This document shows, piece after piece, positions 54,949 to 63,035 of a DNA stretch of 64,000 bases. A program made the position numbers and the translations under genes. The number at the start of each line of letters is the position of its first letter. Position 1 is the first letter of the stretch. The notes below the pieces were generated by a model that worked only from the letters and a program-made list of their open reading frames with translations, was not told the DNA's origin and did no database searches. The stretch comes from Celeribacter naphthalenivorans (GTDB taxonomy: Bacteria > Pseudomonadota > Alphaproteobacteria > Rhodobacterales > Rhodobacteraceae): positions 62,001 through 126,000 of the forward strand of contig NZ_JAIVLK010000003.1 of NCBI RefSeq assembly GCF_020524585.1, in the 5' to 3' direction.

Positions 54949-55054
54949 TGCTCGGTTCCCCACCGCTTTCTTGTTTTGAGGCAGACTAAAGCGTTTCACA
55001 TGAAAACTGAACACAGATTTCCAGAAATCGCGGGCCGCGCGGCTGTTGTGGGCC

Positions 55055-56926
55055 TTATGCCTCGCGCTGCACTTGCGGCGCCGGGTATCCGCCCAGTCGA
55101 TCGGTCACAATCGTGCGCAGCATCTCGGCGTTGCCACCCTCAATCGCGGCTTGGATTTCGCGCAGCATTCCAGCAACTTCGATCTGGCTCAGCATGGCTT
55201 CCTCAGCGCGGAGAATTTTGGCATGCGGAGTTTTGCGAAGATTGTCGAGCGTGACAAACAGTTCTTCGCACAGCTTCTCGCCGGGGCGCAGGCCGGTGAT
55301 CTGGATCTCGATATCGCCTTCGCCGGTCGCGGGGTTGAACACCCTGCGCCCGGAGAGCTGGATCAGCCTCCGCGCCAGATTCATGATTTTCTGCGGCTCG
55401 CCCATGTCGAGCACAAAGACATCGCCGCCCTCGGCATAGGCCCCGGCCAAAAGCACCAGACGAGAGGCCTCGGACACGGTCATGAAGTAGCGGCGCACAT
55501 CGGGATGCGTCACGGTGACCGGACCGCCCGCCTCGATCTGGGACTGGAACAGCGGCAAGACCGACCCCGAAGAGCCCAACACATTGCCGAAACGGACCAT
55601 GGCGAATTTGGTGTTCGGCGCGCGGGTCTGGATGTCCTGGATCACCAGTTCCGCGATCCGCTTGGTCGCGCCCATCACGCTGCTGGGACGCACGGCCTTA
55701 TCCGTGGAAACCAGAATAAAGCGTTCGATGTCCTCTTCTACCGCAACCTCGGCAAGCGTTTTCGTCCCGATGACATTGTTGCGCGCGCCCTCGATTTCGT
55801 TGCCCTCGACGAGAGGCAAATGTTTGTAGGCGGCGGCATGGATGACGATCTCAACCCCCTCGCCGCGCATCACATGTCGCAGACGATTGGCATTGGTGAC
55901 AGAGCCGAGGCAGGCCTTGATCGGAGTATTGTGCCGGGCCGCCCACTCCCGCAGATCGTTGTCCACGGTGTAGAGGTTGAATTCGCTATGCTCGAAAAGC
56001 ACAATTTTCGCAGGTCGGCAGTTCAACAATTGTCGACAGAGTTCAGAGCCGATGGAGCCCCCGGCCCCGGTGACCATAACGACACGTCCGGCATAGCTTT
56101 TGGCGACCTCGGGGGTTTCCAGATCGACCTTGCCGCGCCCCAGAACCTCATGCGGCTCCACAGTACGCAGCCTGGCGCTGCCGCGGTCGGCCAGAAGGTC
56201 GATGAAAGACGGCAAGATTTGTACTTCGATTTCAGTGCGCTCACACATCTCGACGATGGCATTGCGGCGCTGTCGTGCCGTGTCCGGCAGCGCGATCATC
56301 AATTTGGCAATGGAGTTGCGGAACACTTCGCCGACAAAATCCGAGGGCGAAAGCACCGGAATGCCTCCGATCTCCATGCCGTGCATTGTCGGATTGTCGT
56401 CAAAAAACGCCACGACGCGCATGTCCACGCTCTGGCTGAGCGCCGAAGCAAGCTGAACCCCTGCAGCGCCCGCGCCAAAAATCGCGACGGCTTTCCGTTT
56501 GCGCATATGTTCGCGCAGATGCCCGAGAACGGCCACAGCAATGGCGCGCGCGCTGACCATGCCGGAAAAGGCAAAGGTGCCAAAGGTCAAAACCGTCTCA
56601 AAGACCTGTTCCCCGTGAAGCACCAGAAGGGTCACGAAAAGAGTCACCGCCAAGGCAAAACTGGCCCGCGCGATATTCAGAACGTCGGTCGAATTGAGCA
56701 TCACCAGTTTGATGCGATGCAAGCGCAGCCCAAACACCAGAGCCGTCCCCGTCAGCAAGACGACCGGATAGGCCCAAAGCGTTGCAGCCGGCCATTGCAC
56801 AAGTTTCGTGCCTTGCAGGAAAAGATTGGTGATGGACAGGGCCAAGGCGATGATCGCGACGTCCGCAACCAAAAGCGTTGCCCGCACAAGCTTATAGGGC
56901 AAGGAGGTCAGCCCAACGATCAGCAT
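55055..56926 (-). CDS. membrane NDP-sugar epimerase/4,6-dehydratase (CapD/WbpM/FlaA1 family)
   Basis: A 623-residue protein. The N-terminal half has four transmembrane helices (about 10-125) followed by a first Rossmann-like region (KAVAIFGAGAAGVQLASAL). The C-terminal catalytic domain (about 285-580) carries VTGAGGSIGSELCRQL, HAAAYKHLPLVEGNEIEGARNNVIGTK (catalytic region), LVSTDKAVRPSSVMGATKR and VRFGNVLGSSGSV. It probably dehydrates UDP-N-acetylglucosamine for surface polysaccharide. The start is an ATG six codons inside the longest frame (whose first codon is TTG). It is the central modifying enzyme of the EPS locus. Confidence 0.92.
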   Translation of the reverse strand: MLIVGLTSLPYKLVRATLLVADVAIIALALSITNLFLQGTKLVQWPAATLWAYPVVLLTGTALVFGLRLHRIKLVMLNSTDVLNIARASFALAVTLFVTLLVLHGEQVFETVLTFGTFAFSGMVSARAIAVAVLGHLREHMRKRKAVAIFGAGAAGVQLASALSQSVDMRVVAFFDDNPTMHGMEIGGIPVLSPSDFVGEVFRNSIAKLMIALPDTARQRRNAIVEMCERTEIEVQILPSFIDLLADRGSARLRTVEPHEVLGRGKVDLETPEVAKSYAGRVVMVTGAGGSIGSELCRQLLNCRPAKIVLFEHSEFNLYTVDNDLREWAARHNTPIKACLGSVTNANRLRHVMRGEGVEIVIHAAAYKHLPLVEGNEIEGARNNVIGTKTLAEVAVEEDIERFILVSTDKAVRPSSVMGATKRIAELVIQDIQTRAPNTKFAMVRFGNVLGSSGSVLPLFQSQIEAGGPVTVTHPDVRRYFMTVSEASRLVLLAGAYAEGGDVFVLDMGEPQKIMNLARRLIQLSGRRVFNPATGEGDIEIQITGLRPGEKLCEELFVTLDNLRKTPHAKILRAEEAMLSQIEVAGMLREIQAAIEGGNAEMLRTIVTDRLGGYPAPQVQREA

Positions 56927-57064
56927 TTTCTTGTACAAAGCCAACTCGCTCTAAAAGTGTAATCCCACCCCTTACGCCATTAACCCTAAAATATGCGTGA
57001 ACGGGAAGTCCAGCCAAAGAGTTCGCTTTCTACGAAAGTTTAGAGAGAGTCGGCAGAACCACGC

Positions 57065-57682
57065 TCAGTTTCTCAGTTTGCGAAGAGCTCCCAGCACGGT
57101 CTTCAGCATAATTCCCATATCAAAACAAAGATTTGAATTTTCCTGATAGATCAAATCCAGACGTGCTTTTCGGGGCACACAGTGAACGCTATAGACATGA
57201 TCCGTCTCCTCCGCACTCTGACACGGCGCCAAAAGCCGCGTCTCATGTTCGTGAAAAACCAGTGAGGCAAGTCCGGTCACGCCCGGTCGACTGCGCAAAA
57301 CCGGCACATAAACCTCAGGAAACTTTTCAACGTAAAGGCGAAGAGGCGGACGCGGTCCGACAAAGGACATATCGCCTTTCAGGATGTTCCAAAGCTGTGG
57401 CAACTCATCCAGACGCGTGCGCCGCAGCATGGCACCGGTGCGGGTAATTCGGTGATCCTTATTGCCGCCAGACACGCCATGATCGGCGGCATTCACCGTC
57501 ATGGTGCGAAATTTGATCAACTGAAAGGCCCGCTCCGGGGTCTGCATCCGTTCGGATCGAAACAGGATCGGGTGCCCATCGCGCAACAGCACAAGCGCGG
57601 CAATGACGATCATCACCGGCAAAAGAAACGTCCCGATCAGCAACGCAAAGAAGATATCAAAGAGGCGCTTCCCGAGTGTCAT
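57065..57682 (-). CDS. undecaprenyl-phosphate sugar transferase (initiating glycosyltransferase)
   Basis: Transfers the first sugar phosphate to undecaprenyl phosphate and so begins a polysaccharide repeat unit. The 205-residue protein is the short membrane form: one hydrophobic N-terminal segment (about 10-32), then the catalytic bacterial-sugar-transferase domain with [56 protein letters not shown] and [10 protein letters not shown]. The stop and start overlap with the upstream epimerase gene (ATGA), so both are co-translated. No other glycosyltransferases, flippase or polymerase are in the window. Confidence 0.93.
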   Translation of the reverse strand: MTLGKRLFDIFFALLIGTFLLPVMIVIAALVLLRDGHPILFRSERMQTPERAFQLIKFRTMTVNAADHGVSGGNKDHRITRTGAMLRRTRLDELPQLWNILKGDMSFVGPRPPLRLYVEKFPEVYVPVLRSRPGVTGLASLVFHEHETRLLAPCQSAEETDHVYSVHCVPRKARLDLIYQENSNLCFDMGIMLKTVLGALRKLRN

Positions 57683-58566
57683 TTCCGTTCCAGACAGCTT
57701 TGCCAGTCGTCTATGATGTCCTCCGACGAGGCGTCGAGGTCAACCCCCGGACACAACTTTGCCAAAGCGGTACAATCGAGCGTGATGTTCTGATGGCCGG
57801 GATCGGTCTGTGGCCTCGCCTGCCACGGAACCTGCGCCGCCTCGAGCAGGGCGTTCATCTCGACGGGACGTGTTCCCGCCAGATTGAGACAGGCGGGCAA
57901 ACGCCCCTCACAATCTGCCAATGTTTTGAGAACATTCAGTAATTTTTGAGGCCCGATATAGGACCGTCGCGGTCCGGCGCCATCCGGAAAAACGTCCAAC
58001 GCCAAAGGCACATCCCCATCCGCACGCGCCATGGCATTGCCAATCAACATATCCGCCCCCGCGACATTGCCAATCCGAAGCGCGCAAATGTCGAGCCCTT
58101 CTTCTGCCGCACGTCGCAGAGCAAGCGCCTCCATCGCGACCTTCGCAGCGCCATAGGCATTGACCGGGTCATGCGGATCGGTTTCGCGAAAGGGACGCCC
58201 CTTTCCCGCGCCATAGACGGCAGAGGAAGAGGCGACAAGGACACGCGGGATACCCGCCTGCGCGGCCGCCGTGATGGCCTGATCGACAAGGGTCACATTG
58301 GCCTGCATCGCCTCAGGGTCGCGCTTATCCCCCGCCTGCGCCGCACCGCTAAAGACCAAGACCGCGCGAAAGGGCACCTTTCGGTGCGCCGCGATGAGGG
58401 GCGCGGGATAGGCAAAATCGGACCAGACGAAACCTTGCGCCGCCGCAGGGACCTCATCGCGGAACTGCCAGACCATCCGGGGATCTTGCGATGCAGGCTC
58501 AGCGCCACGCAGCAGCCGGCCGATACGACCGGAGGCTCCAAGGAACGCGAGGCGGGTCTCAAGCAT
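57679..58566 (-). CDS. NAD-dependent epimerase/dehydratase (extended SDR)
   Basis: A 295-residue NDP-sugar modifying enzyme. The N-terminal Rossmann motif is FLGASGRIGR (GxxGxxG type), followed by ASSSAVYGAGKGRPFRE and the catalytic YxxxK in AYGAAKVAMEALALRRA. Its exact product is unclear. The ATG at 58566 with GGAGTG upstream is used rather than a TTG five codons earlier. It leads the EPS transcript that continues with the sugar transferase. Confidence 0.87.
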   Translation of the reverse strand: MLETRLAFLGASGRIGRLLRGAEPASQDPRMVWQFRDEVPAAAQGFVWSDFAYPAPLIAAHRKVPFRAVLVFSGAAQAGDKRDPEAMQANVTLVDQAITAAAQAGIPRVLVASSSAVYGAGKGRPFRETDPHDPVNAYGAAKVAMEALALRRAAEEGLDICALRIGNVAGADMLIGNAMARADGDVPLALDVFPDGAGPRRSYIGPQKLLNVLKTLADCEGRLPACLNLAGTRPVEMNALLEAAQVPWQARPQTDPGHQNITLDCTALAKLCPGVDLDASSEDIIDDWQSCLERK

Positions 58567-58658
58567 GAAAGGCACTCCCAATTCGGCATGCCCCTCATGC
58601 TAACCCGTTTAGAACCAACCTGAAATCAGAGATTTCAACGACACATTCACCTGACGGC

Positions 58659-59495
58659 TCAGCCGTCAAACCGCATCGGCAACATGAGATTGAAGACCGA
58701 GTCCGTCAATTCCGCAGGGGCCGCCGGAAGTCTGGCGCTGCGCACTGCCGCGATGGCCGCATTGTCCAACGCCGCATTGCCCGAGCTTTTCGAAACGCTG
58801 ACGCTTTGCACGGCCCCGCTATGAGCCACTTTGATCAACAAGGTCACGGTGCCGGAGCCGCCCCCGCGCGGTGCGCGTTTTCGGCGTTCAATGCGGGAGC
58901 GCACGACGGACTGCCATTTGCTCAGCGCCGATTGCCGCGCGGCTTTCGACAGACCTGCCGCCTGTGCGCTCTGCGCCTGCCCGGCCTGCGCTCCGCCACC
59001 ACTGCCCGCGGCACGGGTCGCGTTGCTCGTGCGCTCGCTGCCTGCGCGCGCCTGCTGGGTTGTCTCTGCGGGCTGGGCCTTGGGCGGCTCAGCCGGTTTC
59101 GGAGGTTCTGGCGGTTTCGGCGGCGGTGGCGTGGTCGGCACCTCAGGCTCGGCAAAGCTCTCTGTCGTCTGCTGTGGCTGCATCGGCAGCGGCAGTGCCT
59201 TTTGCGACGGGGCCAGGTCGATTTCCGGCAGGTCCAATTGGGGTTGCTCCGGCATCACCGGCGCCTCGGGACGCGGCATGTCGAGCTGTTCGACGGGCTG
59301 CTCGATAGGTTGTTCCCACCGCTCCACCATCGCCGCCAAAGCCACATCAGAGGCCTGAAGCGTCAGATGCGCCTCGCCACCCGCACCAGCCGCCTCGGCC
59401 CCTGTGGAATTGTCCGCAAGGCTGACGGCCGCCACGGCCAAATGCGCCCCCACGGCCAGCCCCACAAATACGGTTCCTGTGAGAAGTCGTTTCAT
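58659..59495 (-). CDS. tonB: TonB-family energy transducer
   Basis: Spans the periplasm and transmits proton-motive force from ExbB-ExbD to outer-membrane receptors. The 278-residue protein has an N-terminal transmembrane anchor (about 5-27) with a His at 18, like the functionally important His in the E. coli anchor. A long Pro/Glu/Lys/Ala-rich periplasmic linker follows (about 55-190: EPEVPTTPPPPKPPEPPKP as a region). The C-terminal domain has SVSKSSGNAALDNAAIAAVRSARLP and a beta-strand SVFNLMLPMRF. It is the last gene of exbB-exbD-exbD-tonB; its start overlaps the previous stop (TGATG). Confidence 0.92.
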   Translation of the reverse strand: MKRLLTGTVFVGLAVGAHLAVAAVSLADNSTGAEAAGAGGEAHLTLQASDVALAAMVERWEQPIEQPVEQLDMPRPEAPVMPEQPQLDLPEIDLAPSQKALPLPMQPQQTTESFAEPEVPTTPPPPKPPEPPKPAEPPKAQPAETTQQARAGSERTSNATRAAGSGGGAQAGQAQSAQAAGLSKAARQSALSKWQSVVRSRIERRKRAPRGGGSGTVTLLIKVAHSGAVQSVSVSKSSGNAALDNAAIAAVRSARLPAAPAELTDSVFNLMLPMRFDG

Positions 59496-59923
59496 CAGGC
59501 GCCTCCCCCTTGGCTGGTGACCAGTTCAACCTGCGAAAAGCCGAGCGCCGAGAGTTTCGGCAAAAGCGCCGCGACATCTTTGGCGGGCACCTCGCGGTCC
59601 GCATGAAGAGCAATGCTTGGCCCCGCGCTGCCGTCACAGCCGCCATCGGCACAGAGCTTCACGCGCTCGATTTCCAAGGCATGGAGCGCCTCTTCCGTGC
59701 CCTGCGCCTCTTGAAACGCCAATAGACCATCGCGCCCGAGGAACAGCGGCAAAGCGGCCTCGACCTCGGCTTCGACACCCGCGTCGGGCAGTTCGACCTC
59801 GATGGGCGCAGGTGGCGCGATCTGGGCGGTCATCAGGAAAAAGATCAGCAAAAGAAAGACCACGTTGATCATCGGAACAACGCTCTCGGCAGGCGCTTGG
59901 CGGGGCTTGTTGGAAAAATCCAT
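59495..59923 (-). CDS. exbD2: second ExbD-like protein, with Asn in place of the membrane Asp
   Basis: A 142-residue ExbD paralogue with one transmembrane helix (about 15-37). Where ExbD proteins have a conserved Asp (TPMIDVVF in the neighbour), this one has PMINVVF, i.e. Asn20 (codon AAC, read directly). The periplasmic domain also differs: it has a Cys-containing insertion KLCADGGCDG. The end SIALHADREVPAKDVAALL is normal for the family. The ATG at 59923 matches the MDF start of the first ExbD and has GGAG upstream; a GTG three codons earlier overlaps the first exbD. It may form a mixed dimer with the first ExbD. Confidence 0.88.
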   Translation of the reverse strand: MDFSNKPRQAPAESVVPMINVVFLLLIFFLMTAQIAPPAPIEVELPDAGVEAEVEAALPLFLGRDGLLAFQEAQGTEEALHALEIERVKLCADGGCDGSAGPSIALHADREVPAKDVAALLPKLSALGFSQVELVTSQGGGA

Positions 59924-59928
59924 ATTGC

Positions 59929-60306
59929 TCACTCCACCAGCACGAGGTTGCTGTAGCCCTCAGTGCCGAGCCATTCCATCACCTCGATCACCCGTTGCAG
60001 CGGCACCTCTTCGTCGGCGCGCAGGATGATCATGTCTTCGGGGCCGTCCATCAATCCGGGCAAAGCGGCGAGGATGTCTTCTTCGCTGCGTGCCGTGCCG
60101 TTGAGCTGTAGGGCCTCATCGTCCACGCGGATCAAACGCGCGGGGCCTGTGTAGCCGCTCGACGCGCCGCCGCCCAAACTTAGCGACAGTTGCGCGGGCG
60201 TGCCGAATTGCGAGGCCAGCATGAAAAAGACCAAAAGCAGGAACACGACGTCGATCATCGGCGTGAGCGACATCCGGTGTTTGCGCCGGGGTGCGCCGAA
60301 ATCCAT
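59929..60306 (-). CDS. exbD: ExbD biopolymer transport protein
   Basis: Stator subunit that, with ExbB, couples proton flow to TonB. The 125-residue protein is of normal length and has the canonical transmembrane segment LTPMIDVVFLLLVFF with Asp19, then the periplasmic domain with IRVDDEALQLNG and IILRADEEVPLQRVIEVMEWLGTEGYSNL. It follows exbB by 3 bases and is followed by a second ExbD paralogue. Confidence 0.94.
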   Translation of the reverse strand: MDFGAPRRKHRMSLTPMIDVVFLLLVFFMLASQFGTPAQLSLSLGGGASSGYTGPARLIRVDDEALQLNGTARSEEDILAALPGLMDGPEDMIILRADEEVPLQRVIEVMEWLGTEGYSNLVLVE

Positions 60307-60309
60307 GGT

Positions 60310-60990
60310 TCACTCCGCCGCTTGAGCGACGCTCAGGCGGGTGTCCTTCGGCGCACGGGAGCGCAGGAACACGCGGGTCGCCATGTCTTCCAATTCGTGA
60401 CGCAGGCGGTCGGCCACGGCCTCGAAACCGGTGAAGGCGATGGAGGCGGGGATGGCGACAGCCATACCGGCAGCGGTGGTCAAAAGTGCTTCCCAAATGC
60501 CGCCTGCGAGCATCGCCGGGTCAGCCTTCGCACCGGCTTCCTGCAGGGTTTGGAAGGCGGAGATCATGCCCAAAACGGTGCCCAACAGACCCAAAAGCGG
60601 GGCAATCGTGGCGATCAATTCAAGCGGACGCAAGCCAGTGCGCGTGCGCTCCAAGTCCTTCTTGGCGAGACGCGTGGTCTCAGCCTCTGCTGCGGCATCG
60701 TCAAAGGCGGCGTTTTCATGCGCTTCAAAGGCCTCGCGCAGGAACCGCGAGCGCAGGCCCTTGCGTCCGGCCAACACCTCGCGCGCGGAAGCGCTGTCGC
60801 CGTCCGCCCAAAGCGTCAAGGCGCGTTCGCTGACCGCCCGGCTGCGCCATGCGCCCAGATAGGCCAGGTCCCAGACCTTCCAGAGGATCAACGCAAGGGT
60901 GATCACCGACAGCGCCGCAATGGCCCAAATCGACGGGCCACCTTGGGCGAGAAAATCGAACAGAGTTGAGAAGAGAGCCGAATCATCCAT
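60310..60990 (-). CDS. exbB: ExbB/TolQ-family proton channel protein
   Basis: Pentameric inner-membrane stator subunit. The 226-residue protein has three membrane helices (about 18-40, 130-155 and 165-190) and the family region RTGLRPLELIATIAPLLGLLGTVLGMISAFQ, then GIWEALLTTAAGMAVAIPASIAF. The ATG at 60990 with GGTGA ahead is chosen; another in-frame ATG is 12 bases upstream. It is the first gene of the exbB-exbD-exbD-tonB operon, and a palindrome lies in its promoter region. Confidence 0.93.
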   Translation of the reverse strand: MDDSALFSTLFDFLAQGGPSIWAIAALSVITLALILWKVWDLAYLGAWRSRAVSERALTLWADGDSASAREVLAGRKGLRSRFLREAFEAHENAAFDDAAAEAETTRLAKKDLERTRTGLRPLELIATIAPLLGLLGTVLGMISAFQTLQEAGAKADPAMLAGGIWEALLTTAAGMAVAIPASIAFTGFEAVADRLRHELEDMATRVFLRSRAPKDTRLSVAQAAE

Positions 60991-61046
60991 GTCAGTCACC
61001 ATACAATGCGTGTAGCTGGCTGATCCATTCAGCTGGCGTTTGGCCC

Positions 61047-61075
61047 CGGATAAATTATCCTAGTCTTTTAGTCAA
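61047..61075 (-). promoter_or_regulatory. probable promoter of the exbB operon with an overlapping palindrome
   Basis: On the minus strand a TTGACT -35 (61075-61070) is 17 bases from a TATCCG -10 (61052-61047). A palindrome GGATAA-A-TTATCC (61048-61060) overlaps the -10. Because tonB operons are usually iron-repressed, this is a candidate iron-regulator site; which regulator binds is not known. Confidence 0.45.
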
Positions 61076-61087
61076 GTTATCTCCCCC

Positions 61088-63034
61088 TCATTCTCGACTG
61101 AGCGCCACGACCGGATCGAGCCGTGCCGCATTGCGCGCCGGAAGGAACCCAAAAGTGATGCCGATGAGGGTCGAAGACAGGAAGGCCACGACAATTGCAG
61201 TGGTCGAAAAACTGAGCCTTATGCTGGAGGCGAATTCCTCGATCAGATAGCCGCCCGTCAGCGCAGCGAGGATGCCCAAAATGCCGCCGACGAAACAGAC
61301 CATCACTGCCTCGATCAGGAACTGGCTGACGATGTCGGACCGCCGCGCCCCGATGGCGATGCGCACGCCGATTTCCTTGGTCCGCTCGGTGACGGAGACC
61401 AGCATGATGTTCATCACCCCGATGCCTCCGACGACCAGCGAAATCACCGCGATCATCGCCACCAGATAGGTCAGCGTCTCCGTGGTCGAGGTGATGGTTT
61501 CGCGGATCGTGTCGGTATTCGACAGAAAGAAATCCTTGGTCCCGTGGCGCGACATCAAGAGCGCGGAAATCTCCGCCTCGGCCAGCGTCATGTCGTAATC
61601 ATCCGCCACGCGCACGCCGATGCTGTTGAGATTGTTCTGACCGGAGACCCGCGCCATCGACGTGGTATAGGGCACCCAGACGTTGAGCGACGAAGGCCCG
61701 AATGTGGCGCCGGTCGATTGCACAATGCCGATGATCCGCACGGGCACATGGCCCAAAAGCAGCACCTCGCCCAAGGGATCGGAATTCGCGCCAAAGAAAG
61801 TCTCCTGCGTGTCAGCGTCGATCACCGCGACTTGGGCATAGCTGTCGACATCCTCCGTGGAGAACACGGAGCCAGAGACGGTTTCATAGGAATGCACCTG
61901 AAAATAATCGCCCGACACCCCATTGATCGACGCGGAAGCCTCGATGTTGCGATAGCGCACGGTGGCCGAGGAGGACACGGCAGGCGACACGCTGTCGGCC
62001 AGATCCAAAAGCGCCAGAGCCGCCGCATCCGACGGCACGAGTGTTTCGATCCTTCCCTGATCGCGGGAGCCAAAGCCCGACCCCGCCCGCACCGTGATCG
62101 TGTTGGTGCCCAAGGACGAGATGTTTTCCAGAACCTGCTCCTGCGAGCCATTGCCCAAAGCCACGACCAGCACCACGGAGGCGATGCCGATGATGATGCC
62201 GAGCATGGTCAGGAAAGACCGCGTGCGATGGGCCAGCATGGCCTTGAGCGAAATATTGAACGCCTCGACCAACCGCCGCAGACCGGCACCGAAACCGCCA
62301 TGATCCGCGCTCTGGCGTGACCATTGGGCGGTTGGCGCGGCGGTGTCCTCCTTGCGCGTGTCGGAAATGATCCGACCGTCGCTGATCTCGACAATCCGAT
62401 GCGCATGCGCCGCGACATTCGGGTCGTGGGTCACCATGACGATGGTGTGGCCTTTGGCGTTCAGCTCCAAAAGCAGATTGATCAGGTCTTCGCCGCTTTT
62501 GGTATCGAGCGCGCCGGTGGGTTCATCCGCGAGGATCACCTCGCCACCGTTCATCAAGGCGCGCGCAACCGAGACCCGCTGTTGCTGACCGCCCGACAAT
62601 TCGGAAGGCCGGTGATCGAGACGGGTGTCGAGGCCCAATTGTTCCAAGAGCGCTTTGGCGTGATCACGGCGCGCAGCGCGACTGGCGCCAGCGTAGATCG
62701 CGGGCACCTCGACATTGCCGACCGCGTCGAGATCGGAAAGCAATTGATAGCGCTGAAAGATGAACCCGAAATGCTCGCGCCGGAGCTGCGCCAACTCATC
62801 GGGGCTCAGATCGCTCACATCCTTACCGTTGAATGCATACTGCCCGGCACTGGCGCGATCGAGGCAGCCGAGGATGTTCATCAGCGTCGATTTACCGGAG
62901 CCGGAGGTGCCGATGATGGCGACCATTTCGCCGGGATAGATGTCGATGTCGACGTCACGCAAGACAGTGATGGTTTCGTCACCCGCCTGAAAGGATCGGC
63001 TGATGCCACGGGCGGAAATAAGCGGCTCTGTCAT
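61088..63034 (-). CDS. macB: MacB-family macrolide/efflux ABC transporter (ATPase fused to permease)
   Basis: A 648-residue mechanotransmission ABC protein. The N-terminal nucleotide-binding domain (1-225) has Walker A GTSGSGKSTL, FIFQRYQLLSDLDAVGNVEVP, signature SGGQQQRVSVARAL and Walker B VILADEP. The C-terminal half has a first transmembrane helix near 285, a large periplasmic domain, and three more helices (about 530-640, with GGIGVMNIMLVSVTERTKEIGVRIA and the end AARLDPVVALSRE). It works with MacA and an outer-membrane TolC. It starts 1 base after the macA stop. Confidence 0.94.
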   Translation of the reverse strand: MTEPLISARGISRSFQAGDETITVLRDVDIDIYPGEMVAIIGTSGSGKSTLMNILGCLDRASAGQYAFNGKDVSDLSPDELAQLRREHFGFIFQRYQLLSDLDAVGNVEVPAIYAGASRAARRDHAKALLEQLGLDTRLDHRPSELSGGQQQRVSVARALMNGGEVILADEPTGALDTKSGEDLINLLLELNAKGHTIVMVTHDPNVAAHAHRIVEISDGRIISDTRKEDTAAPTAQWSRQSADHGGFGAGLRRLVEAFNISLKAMLAHRTRSFLTMLGIIIGIASVVLVVALGNGSQEQVLENISSLGTNTITVRAGSGFGSRDQGRIETLVPSDAAALALLDLADSVSPAVSSSATVRYRNIEASASINGVSGDYFQVHSYETVSGSVFSTEDVDSYAQVAVIDADTQETFFGANSDPLGEVLLLGHVPVRIIGIVQSTGATFGPSSLNVWVPYTTSMARVSGQNNLNSIGVRVADDYDMTLAEAEISALLMSRHGTKDFFLSNTDTIRETITSTTETLTYLVAMIAVISLVVGGIGVMNIMLVSVTERTKEIGVRIAIGARRSDIVSQFLIEAVMVCFVGGILGILAALTGGYLIEEFASSIRLSFSTTAIVVAFLSSTLIGITFGFLPARNAARLDPVVALSRE

Positions 63035-63035
63035 C

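Noticed and set aside
55046-56962. 638-codon plus-strand open frame
   Set aside because: Antisense to the CapD/WbpM-like gene, which has clear catalytic motifs; the plus frame shows none.
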